Shown: piece by piece, positions 22,625-34,600 of the stretch
Position numbering within the stretch: position 1 is the stretch's first letter
Layout: every line of letters begins with the position of its first letter
Assembly: GCA_035771165.1 (NCBI GenBank)
Contig: JAWNZC010000102.1
Span: 1,847,501 to 1,911,500, forward strand
Length of the DNA stretch: 64,000 nt
Direction: 5' to 3'
From: Paragorgia papillata
Taxonomy: Eukaryota > Cnidaria > Anthozoa > Scleralcyonacea > Coralliidae
Translations under genes and position numbers: made by a program
The notes under the pieces: model-generated
What the model was told of the DNA's origin: nothing
The model's database searches: none
The model's input: only the letters and a program-made list of their open reading frames with translations

Positions 22625-25600
22625 ATGGCCAACTCATGCGATACAACAGGAAGTTCCGTTGAAATATCGTGTCATAACTGCCCCTTGAATGCCGCAATTT
22701 CTGAAGTGGACAAGCTAAGCGAGAAGTTCGAGGTGTTTACATCGACCAAACTAACGGGGTCGGACAAGAGCATAAAGAAAATCGGCTTTCAGGATAGTGG
22801 GGAAGAGCTTATTTCTTGTTTGAGTGTTATGAGAAGGCTTATGGAAGATGCCGAGAACGAAAATAGGCAATTGAAACAAGAGAAGTTCCTAATTTCGTCA
22901 AGAATTGGCAACGCTTTAGGGGCCGTCAATCGTGAAGTCGAACAGCTTCGTACTGAACTTCAGAAACAAGACAGACGTCTTGTCGAGTTGAACAATCAAA
23001 CTTCTCTCGACAAAATGAAAGGGACTTGTAGCGATTCAACAGAAGAACTACGTCGGACTAAAGAGGAGAAGCAGAGACTTGAAGCGGAGAATGAAGTATT
23101 AAACGTGAGGTATCATGAATTGAACGAAAAAGCGAAGAACTTGGAGCATCTTCGCGAACAAGTGCGAACGTACAAGGACGACATTTCTCGAGCGAATGAA
23201 ACTATAAACTGTATTAACAGCGAGAGAAGACGTTTGAAGTCGGAGAAACACGACTTGTTAGGACAGCTGAGAGAGGCTTATTGTATTATTGAAGATAAAG
23301 AGAGCGAGCTACGGGATTTTATAACGACCTACGAGGAAAGAATGCGTGAATCTGAACAACGTCTTGAAGTTGTGACCAAAGAGAAGAGGCAGTGGGAAGA
23401 CGAGAAACGCATCCTGACGAACAGTACGCCAGCACAAATCGGATTACTCAAGAGACAGTTGGACGAGAAAGATGCCCAGATGAAACAAATGGAGGTGGAA
23501 TTATCTGATGTCAAAGATCAACTAAGAAGACTCGAAGAGACTCTGAAATGCTCTGTCTTCAAATGGGACAATACGAACTCGCCTATCCCGACCGTTACTG
23601 TCAAGCATCCAGATGTAAACTCCGAAATTTTTATCACACAAGGTAAAATAATATTAACCTCTCTGTTTTTTTTAATGTTTTTCACATCATAAATGTTTTA
23701 TGAGCTTAGTGATCAGTTTTGGTGATATCGCGGCCTTTAGTAACGCTTTGGCCAAACACAATATTTGCATTTCTTTTGTCCAAACTCGATACAATATTTA
23801 TGCGAAATGCCAGCGCTTGAAAGCACTTTGCTTTGAAATATTATACTTGGGACCGCTTATCAGATTTCTGAACTCCGTTATAATGTGTTAAAAAGCGAAT
23901 AAATAGAGTTGAACAACAGGTGGTAATTTCGCTCGCCTTTTCCCTCGGCATCTGGCAAACAGCTTGCGTAGCCTGGCTTTTCCTGAGGGCAGACTGATCA
24001 CTTTTCCTCTGTCTACAAACTGTTTATTATATGGACAATTCTTATTCTTAAAACGGAAAGCAGGTATGACGTGGGAATCAACGAGTCTGTGGTAGACCGA
24101 GATCCAATAAACCTTAATCTTTGATCTTTCGCTGTTAGCAGCTCGCTGTCAGGCATTGATAATTCTCTCACTATCACGTCCAATATTATCGTAATTTCTT
24201 TTCATCGTCGTGTTTATCAACAATACGTATTGTTAATTGATCTAACCAAGCTTTGGAACGGCATTCGCCACGTTCGATCGATCAGAAAATAGTAAAGCCA
24301 TTTAAAACCAAAACATCGCGTGATCTGAAACAACATTGCAACATATACAGTACAAGTTTGTCGGTTTCGGGCTGCATAATTCGAAGAAAGGCTTCCAAAA
24401 TAAAACTCGTCTGCCTAGGCGTGGGATCTGTCTAATTTCTATCAACACAATTGGCCTTCTATTGAGCTCGCTGCGACCGCAATTTCCGTAATTTGCACCC
24501 CAAAGAGACTTTAACAAAAGGTCTATAAAATCCTCTTTTCTCAAGTTCATCAACGCTCGAAGTTGACGCTAATACGTAGTGTAGCGAAGGAATATAAGTT
24601 TATAAACTTCAACAGAAACTGTATCAAAATGTCGTTTTACGTAAGTGACTATAAATATTTCGGCGAATCGTTCAAGGTGGCTGCAATGAAATATCTTCGC
24701 TCTACTTCCAGAGATAGGAAGCGACGTTTATAATAATTATCTGAAGTGCTGCCCCCACGAGAGACCGCAAGACTCGTTCTTTCTTTATTCAATGAGTTGT
24801 TTGAAAGCTCTTTTAACTCAAGTTTATCACAAGTTTATCACGTACGTGAATTTGTAAATTTAAAAAGAATTAAAATAGCTAAGTAGTTAGATAAATATTC
24901 TATGAATTAAATAATGAAATTATTTATATTCGGGCTCTGAAAAACGGAATAATTGTAGTTGAATACTTATAGATGACTATCTTAAGCAAATACTCAATAT
25001 GTGAGGCATTTATAAGTAACAATAGGAATTATATTCTGATAGTTATGTTGTAGACATATTAAATTAACATTCTTTTAAACTTTTAACATCTATTACATGT
25101 AAAAAATGGCCTTTCAACATTTATTTTGGCTAATAAATACCAGAAAAGAGTTAACCCATTTCTGCGTGTGTTGGCCAAAAATGGCCCCTTTATTGTTTTA
25201 CTCTAACACCAGATGATTTTACTTGTCAAAGAGAGAACCCACAGACATCTGACACAGCAATGGGTTAACTAACACGTGATTAACTCATTCCTTCCTGAGC
25301 TGGTCAAAAATAGTTCCTTTATTGTTTTACTCTGTCTAACACCAGATGATTTTACTTGTCAGAGAGAGAAACCGCAGACATCTGAGACAGCAATGGGTTA
25401 ATTAGTGAATAGTGAATAGCTATTGAACTGAGCTGGCCCAAAATGGACCATATATTGTTTTACTCTGTCTAACACCAGACAATTTTACTTACAGTACATG
25501 TTTGGTTTGAAGTTATATCAGTTTTAACAACAGACAAACTGAACCCAAATATTCACCACAAGTCATTGCTTGTGGCTCACATGAATAGATAGGCTCACAG

Positions 25601-28600
25601 GAACACAAATGATATAAACATATATATATAAGTAATATTGGGCATTTCACTCGAATTTTCCTTCACCCAAAATCCTGAGAACATGTATATATATATATAT
25701 TGTTGGGCTTTTTGAATACAAGAGAAGTTGATCTCTACTGTAACTTTTATTTTGATTTTGGTGTTGCTATGGTGATTAATATTTTCAAGTGATTATAGTG
25801 TTATTAGCTTGGTTTATTGGCAATAAGTTTTTAATAAGTCTTGAAAGAGAACTTTTTCTTTTTGTGCTGTAGTGTAGTGATATACAAAGTATTGTGTAGG
25901 TAGTGTGTTATGATTGATGTACATAGGTGCAGCAGGTGGGGGGAGGGGGACAATTGATTGATGTACATAGGGGCAGCAGGTGGGGGTGGGGGTTGTGAAG
26001 GAGGCAATTGCCCTCCCAAAATATTTGAAAAAGGAAAATTTGGGTGCTTTCTGCTAGGAATTTTGGGCAATTATTTTGACATGTATTGCCATGAAATGTT
26101 AAGCTAAGACTACGACTTAAAAATCTATACTTGACCCATTCTTTTGGGCAAAATTCTCTGCCCCCCCCCCCCCCCCCCAACAGAATTGGGCTGCCACGCC
26201 TATGTTGATGTACAGAGCTGGTTTATCAGACTTGGGAAGAGGGGTCTGGTGAGAACTGAAGCTACATCTAGGGGCTGTGGTAGGGGGGCCCCATTGTAAA
26301 ATTGTTGATTTTATAATTCCCACAACAAAATATGACAAACATTATGGACTGCAAAGGAGGGTTTTAACCCCCCTGAATTTGCCCGCCTTTAAGGCACCTC
26401 GCCGTTCCTGCTTTTAGATGTCTAAAAGATAGTTTGAAAAATACCATCAAAGAAATGTCTGTCACCACCGAAAAATTATCTCTGTAATCTATAGGAACTT
26501 AACCTAGGTTGGCATGTGTGATTATTTCCTAATTCATATATTACTTTGGGCGTCTACCCCACTGATGGTCTACCCCATTGGTCCCCTGTAGGGACTTTTA
26601 AAAGCGTTAAAAAGCAATGCATTTAAAAGAAGACACGGTAAATTAACTGCTGTATTTCATGTTTAAGCTTGTTTAAGGCATTTCAAGACGCTCCAGTTCT
26701 TGCTAAAACGGCTGTAGTGACTGAGCTGAAGTCAACGTTAAGCAACAGCTCTCACTTCTCTGCGCGTGTTCGCGTCGTTCTGAAGACGTAAAAATGCTGA
26801 CAGTCGCCTTGTTCACAGAACGAGGACGGTATTGATATATACTCTTGGGATTACAAATTAGTCATTCACTTTGTTTTCATAAAGAATTATTTTGTTTGTA
26901 AGGCGCGCCATCGAGCTTGCCGCGTCGTGGATCGACGCAGTCATTTGATTACACTGTTTTATCCAGCTAGGCAGAATTGCTATCTGGCAGATTTGCTATC
27001 TGGCAGAAATGCTCCGCTTGCCTTAGAACTTAGAACGTCAGTGTTTCGTTACCAAAATTAATCTCGACATGCTGTATGTGGCGCTTATAACGTTTTCTAA
27101 TTATAGGAATTAATTCCTGTGAAATTTCTGGGCGGTTTAATGAAGGAAATTATCTGTATTTGACATAAAAGATGTAATATCCATCACCTTTTCTGATTTT
27201 GTCGATTAGGAAGTGTTTCATAATTTCCCCCTCACAAGCCCATGTTTCTTCCTTCCTTCACGTTCTTGGGCGTCACTGCACAGATGGTGAATGTCACAGG
27301 TTGGGTTAGGCGCGGCGTTAGATGAAGATTTATCGATTTTTAATGAGGCTTGCAGCGCTTATTACTGTTACTGCCGTTATATGGCCGATAACATTTGCGG
27401 TAACAGATCTTGAAATGAATTAATTACTAGAGACCTCTGCCTATCGCAAACCACAAAATACATTTTGCGGTGTAGAACAGAATGATTCATTTCTTACCGT
27501 CAAAATGGAAATACCTTCCCACTTCCGCTTCTGTAGTTTGTTGTGTTTTACTGTATTTCTGTAGCTGCTACTGAAGCGCGAGGAAAATTTTTTGTCGAGA
27601 AATGTGAATAAAAAGTATAATTTAGCTTTCATGGAATTTAATCGTAATATAACGAATGTTTCTCCCAAATCGATACCAACAAACAAATATAAATCAAGAA
27701 TAGGGTTTATTAAAAGTAATATTGGGCATTTCACTCGATCACATAGCATGTTCTCAGGATTTTTGGTGAAGGAAAATTCGAGTGTAGAATATATACATTT
27801 TAAGACCAAACCGGGACCAGTTGCGAAAAATGCAACTACACAGGCCTTCCGGCAGGAATTGAACCCACCACGACCTTGCGATTCTAGTGCAATGCTCTGA
27901 CCACTGAGCCACGGAGGCCGTTGCCGAGAGCTTGATCGCGAGTTCTGTATACATAATAAGGTGGTAATGCCAGGAGAGAATTGGGTTTATTAGAAGTAAT
28001 ATTGGGCATTTCACTCGATTACATAGCATGTTCTAGGGATTTTGGGTGGAGGAAAATTCGAGTGTAGAATATATACATTTAAAGACCAAAAATCTTCATA
28101 CATTTAAAGACCAAAAATCTTCACCAAAAATCCCTAAATCAAGCGACTTTTATCGCTAGATTTTTCTCCCGTTTCTGTAGCGGCTACAGAAATAGTGTAA
28201 TATACAACAAACTACAGAAGCAGAGATGGGAAAGTATCTCTATTTTGACTGTAATCGGATTCGCGTGAGAAATCTTTTGCTGGCCCAACACAATCTTCAG
28301 AATCGTTAATTCATAATCTTTTATCTCATAGATTCCCCCGTCGTCGTCAGCTCGCCAGGACAGCACGCGTCTTCTGATCGTTTAATCTTATCGAACCCTG
28401 ATATTTACGCAAATCGTGGAACGGAGTCGGAGGACTTGACGAATTTCAAGAAACGAAAACGTTACAGTCGATTAGGTCTGAGTCGAGTGTTTAGTCGAGG
28501 GAAGAGCAAGAAAACTACGGAACTGAGAGGTAGGAGGACTAGTAAAGATATGGCTCTATCTTTTTACCCATCCATTTATCTATCCATCGATCCATCTATT

Positions 28601-31600
28601 CATTCACCCATTCATTCGTTCGTTCGTTCGTTCGTTCGTTCGTTCGTTCGTTCGTTCGTTCGTTCGTTCGTTCGTTCGTTCGTTCGTTCGTTCGTTCGTT
28701 CGTTCGTTCGTTCGTTCGTTCGTTCGTTCGTTCGTTCGTTCGTTCGTTCGTTCGTTCGTTCGTTCGTTCGTTCGTTCGTTCGTTCGTTCGTTCGTTCGTT
28801 CGTTCGTTCGTTCGTTCGTTCGTTCGTTCGTTCGTTCGTTCGTTCGTTCGTTGGTTGGTTGGTTGGTTGGTTGGTTGGTTGGTTGGTTGGTTGGTTGGTT
28901 GGTTGGTTGGTTGGTTGGTTGGTTGGTTGGTTGGTTGGTTGGTTCCTTCCTTCCTTCCTTCCTTCCTTCCTTCCTTCCTTCCTTCCTTCCTTCCTTTCTT
29001 CCTCCCTTCCTTTCTTCCTTCCTTCCTTCCTTCCTTCCTTCCTTCCTTCCTTCCTTCCTTCCTTCCTTCCTTCCTTCCTTCCTTCCTTCCTTCCTTCCTT
29101 CCTTCCTTCCTTCATTCCTTCATTCCTTCATCCATCCATTCCTTTACTTATCCATTCATCCCTTCATTCATTCATGCATCTATATGTCTATCCCTTTAAT
29201 CCCACATTTTTCTTTCACTAGACCATCGTCCGCCCTCATCTTTGAGCAGTGATGGCGACAGTGACACAACTGATATTGTCCAAATATGGGAAACCAACAA
29301 GACGATTCCAATATCTCGCTGGAAGGCTCCTGCTGTCATCGCCTTCCTTCATGTTTACCTTCAGATGCCTATGTACACAGATCGTTGTATGGAGAATGTG
29401 AAGAGCGGGAAAGTACTGGCTGATATGAACGATCCAGATCTGACAAGAGCTCTGGGTATTATTAGTTTTATACATCGAAGAAAGATTAGGTTGGCTATTG
29501 AAGACTTTAGACATCCAGCTTCAATGTAAGTTGTTGTTGTCTCCTTCGTTTGGGAGTCGTATTTGAACAGTACAGTAGAGTACAGTACAGTAGAGTGCAG
29601 CGCAGCGCAGCGCAGTACAGTACAGTGCAGTACATTACAGTACAGAACAGTACAGTACAGTACAGTACAGTGCAGTAGAGTAGAGTGCAGTGCAGTGCAG
29701 TGCAGTACAGTGCAGTGCAGTACAGTACAGTGCAGTAGAGTGCAGTGCAGTGCAGTGCAGTGCAGTGCCGTACAGTGCAGTAGAGTAGAGTGCAGTGCAG
29801 CGCAGCGCAGTACTGTACAGTGCAGTGCAGTGCAGTGCAGTGCAGTAGAGTAGAGTAGAGTAGAGTAGAGTAGAGTAGAGTAGAGTAGAGTAGAGTAGAG
29901 TAGAGTAGAGTGCAGTGCAGTGCAGTGCAGTAGAGTACAGTGCAGTGCAGTGCAGTGCAGTGCAGTGCAGTACAGTACAGTACAGTACAGTACAGTACAG
30001 TGCAGCGCCATACAGTACAGTGCAGCACAATACACTGCAGTGCATCGCAGCGCAGTACAGCACAGTACAGTGCAGCGATATACAATGTGTAGTGCAGTAC
30101 AGTAGAGGAGAGGAGAAGTAGAATACAGTACAGTACAGTACAGCACAGTACAGCACAGCACAGTGCAGCGCAGCGCAGCGCAGCGCAGCGCAGCGCAGCG
30201 CAGTGCAGTACAGTACAGTACAGTACAGTACAGCGTAGCACAGTACAGTACAGCGTAATACAGTACATTGTGGAGTGCATGCAGCGCGGTGTGGTACTAT
30301 ATATAATATATATATAATACAAGACTATACAATATATTCTCTCATGATTGTCTGTTTTGCAGGAAGTACCCAAAGATTGGCAATATAGACCATCATTTTG
30401 TGGCTCATGATTGGCTCACTCATATTGGTCTCGACCAATATGCGTTCACCTTTGAAACGCAGATGATCGACGGAAGATTACTGAATGCTATGACCCGAAA
30501 AGACATTGAGAAATATTTGAACATTACTTTAAGATCACATCAGGTAATATAGATTAATATTGGTGGTGATGGTAGTGGTGGTGGTGGTGGTGGTGATGGT
30601 CATGGTCATGATGCTGGTGGTGGAGATCGTGGTGATGGTGATGGTGATGATGATGATGGTGGTGGTGATGGTGATGGTGGTGACGATGGTGGTGGTGATG
30701 GTGGTGGTGATGGTGGATGTGATGATTGTGGTGATGATGGTGGTGGTGATGATGGTGTTGTTGATTGTGTGATAGTGGTGATGATGATGGTGGTGGTGGT
30801 GATGATGGTGTTGGTGATGATGATGGTGGTGATGACGATGACGGTGTTGATGATCATGGTGGTGGTGGTGATGGTGGTGGTAGCGATAATGGTGGTGGTG
30901 GTGTTGATGATTGTGATGGTGATTCTTTACTTTTGTTTCTTTAGGATAGCATTCTGTATGGCGTAGAACTTCTTAGATATCTTGACTTTGATCGAGAGGT
31001 GAGTATAACATTTTATGTAAAGATTGTGCATTACATTACATTAAAGATTTGATATTATCACTGATTAAACTCCCCGAAAGCCAAAGAAGGATGCCCTCGT
31101 ACAGTACTGATGAGGGATGATTTGTTTTCAGACTCTTGGCAAACGAAAAGAGAAATGTGACGAGTACAACCACGATCCGTTGGTTTGGAGCAACGAGAGA
31201 GTCATAAGATGGTGCGACTCCATTAAATTGAAGGTTAGAATATATAACATTTTTAACTATTTCTGGCTAGGATACTCCGACTCTGAACTCTCAGGCCTTA
31301 TGTGATAATTAAGTTGTACGTATACATGTAGTGCATGTGGTACGTTTACGAGCTTGATGTAATATATCATACACGAGGAGGAGTGTTTCATCAGGATATC
31401 CAAACACCGAGACGTTTGTTGTAAACCGAGGTTTTTGAACAAACTTCGAAGTGTTTGGATATCCTGATGAAACACTCCTCCGAGTGTATGATATAGCATC
31501 TCCAACAAATCAGTATTTTAAGAGAAAATCAAGATGAAAGTTTGCTTAATTTATGTAATTTCTTCCTCCGATATCCAAACCACTGACACGGTACTGATTT

Positions 31601-34600
31601 CCTTTGTGTTTTCCTCATGAATTATTAATGAGTTTGAGATGTAATGTATGTAACAAACGTTTGGTAGACGTTCATCAAACTCAAGTACTAGGGAGCTTAA
31701 TCAAATCATGGATAGTAAAATGAGTGGATTGGAAACTAATAGTCACGTGAGGTGTTTCCAGGCCGCCGATTGGCTGAAAAGCGTTTTTCTTTGCTCGAGA
31801 GATGTTGAAACCTAGTTGCAAATTGTGATGTCACGAATGGCGTGAGTACGCTTGTTTTACTGAGGTTTTTAGTGAACTTTTCTTCAAATTCTTCATATCC
31901 TCACATTCAGATGACTATGTTGACGTTTCAAATTATTTTATCGCCTTACAAACCTGCCTAAGCCACAATCGAGCGTTCGGGGTAAGCGTTGTTGATCTTT
32001 GTTTTGATGATTCCTGTGTTGTTTTGAAGAAACTGGCGTCCCCAAATTGTGCTTTGTTTTGCTCGGAATTTGGGATGCATATTTTAACTAGTAAACCTTG
32101 ATATCTTCTTTTAAAATGAGTAAGAATAGACGGGCATTTTGTCGTATTGTGGCTTTGTCGTATTTACAGACAATTCGATTATCATTTTAGGCTGTATTAA
32201 TCCCAAACTTTGAATAAACTCGGGTTTTTTAAGCTTGTCAATTGCAACCAGGTTGTTATGCTCACGCCATCAAGTTTCCAATCCAGTCTTTTTACTATCC
32301 ATGATCAAATACAACGCGAACGTCAAGGACAACGTCTTTAATACAATAGAATTTTCCTCACACAACAAAGGAAATGAATAATTCTTAGTCCCAAGAGTAA
32401 TCCGGCTTAACGCCGTTCGCGTTCTGCATACAACGTTATTCAGATCATTTTCACGTCTTTAGGACAACGTAACTCGTGGAAAGGCGAAACCTGTTAGTCG
32501 AGTTTGACTTCAAATTATGCAACAAAATCCTTTTAGAACTCTAAAGCTTTTGGATGTCGAAAAACATACTTTAAGCATTCAATACTACGTAAATGATTGG
32601 TGGTTTCTGCTAGATACTGAACTTCACATTGTCGTCGTCTTCCTAGCTTGCTTAAAGTGTCTATGACATGAAAAAATGAGTATGGCGTTTTTTACACAGA
32701 CTGAAAGATGTTCAGCCAAATAATAATCTCAGAAAGTTTGGCGTATTTCTGATGAATATTTTTCGAGTTACAACGCGTTGAAGTTGCCAATTTTGCCATA
32801 TTTTCGAATAAAAAGTACGAAAAGTCTGGGACCGAGTTTAGGCCGCGATGACGTAGGCGTGTGGACTCATCGTAAATTTCACTGTGGTGATACAGGTAAA
32901 TACAGCAAGGTATGGCTTTTGAAAACGAGTCAGAAAACGAATATTTTGTGTCACCAGCTACTATAGAAGACGAAGAATCAAATGAGGATATGATTAAGCA
33001 GTTTTTGGTTGATGCTGATAGTGATGAACCATCAGATCATGATGCAGTCGAGAGACGATTGTCGATGAGGTTCGTCGATGAAGTTACATATTTCCTTCGG
33101 GAAATATTGTCCAAAGATTTGGCAGTGTTACAGTTAATAGTAAATTCTGAATATTGCCGAGTATTAACAAAACGAATAAAACTAAAACAGCAATATTTTC
33201 TATTCTATATGTTTCTATTATATATAATATTATACAATATATTCACAAGTCTCAAAGCAGTATCACATGTGTGCCGAAAACTCCAATAGACAATAATGAG
33301 TATCGCTTCTGGGTCCAGATAAATTACGTTGGGTCTTAGCTAGATTCCCATAATGTTATAACGCATATAGCACTGCAGATGACACAAGGTCTTTGAAATG
33401 CGCAGAGCAAAGATGTGACGCGAGTCAAAAGTCGGGATGATGCCTAGGCTAATGATTTTTGTACATCATACCACACATAATTTCCGTTCTTCTGCTCTCG
33501 TTTTCTCAGTGAAACCTGTCCAGAATTACTCTGGTACATGCCCCAATCATTTTTCGCCAGATCCATACCACAGTATCGTCCTTTTGAAGACTGGGTTTGG
33601 GTCATAGTCCATAGTCATAGCGGCGAAACTACTTAATCTTATATATTTTATTGCCCGTTCCCTAATATATACTATTCCACCTGATTGTTGTGATATACGA
33701 AACTTCGATCAAGTACGACATTTATAGTTCGAGTCGTCTAGCGTTACAATATTTCTGCTCTGGTTCTTGGTTCTATTACTTATAACTAATTTGCTCTGAG
33801 TTACTGTTTATATGTTCCACATTTCAGCGACTCATGCAATTTCAGCTTGTTTTTACAATCACGACATAATTTGCGCAGGCGATAAAACTGCGTTGGTCAT
33901 GCATTCGCGCGCCAGACCCTTGTTAACCAAATACTTATTACTGATAATATGTAAAGAAACTCGTGCTAGAGATTAAATTGAACCGTATATGCATGGTCGA
34001 ATGCGGACAACTGTACAGTGTATACACTCAAGACCAACATTAACATCAATAAAGACACCTTATTTATAGTGGAAACCAGTTCTCTGTAACACCACTGCCA
34101 AACTGATTTCTAAGTGATTATTGTTGTAGTATAACCTACTAACTTTTAGCAAATCCCATGACCAGACCGACGATAAAATTGCACAAAAACAGAACGCAAA
34201 ACAACGTAATTCTTAGACCAACATTCTACCCTCTATAATGTTCTGTTCCCAACGTTGCTGCGATCACTTCAACATTTTTACGGCGACGACGTTTATTCGA
34301 ACGCTGATCAAAAGTAAACAAAACGGTTTTGCTTGACCTAACTTCACTCTTACTAGGAGTGTTTATACTCGCGATTCAATGGAAATAATGAATATCCAGA
34401 GGTCATCAACACATCGGTAATATAGAATTTCACTATAACGCTAAAATAAAGTTGTTTTATTCAGAACCATAGCCATCCCAATTTGCTCAAAAATGGCTAA
34501 TAATACCTGTTATTTTGTTTAGTCAACTTGAGATGTGTCCACACGCCTACGTCATAAGTAACCAGATAGCCTGTCTGACCGCGCGATGGAATTTCGCACT

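Noticed and set aside
26161..26180. Run of about 18 C
   Set aside because: Simple homopolymer next to GC-rich DNA; may also be a sequencing length error.
28436..29221. 261-residue frame continuing from KAZN exon 2 into Ser/Phe/Val repeats
   Set aside because: Read-through of the intron 2 microsatellite; exon 2 ends at a good donor (28530) and exon 3 joins in phase.
29361..30373. Long Cys/Thr/Tyr/Leu frames on the minus strand
   Set aside because: Pentanucleotide array antisense to KAZN intron 3.
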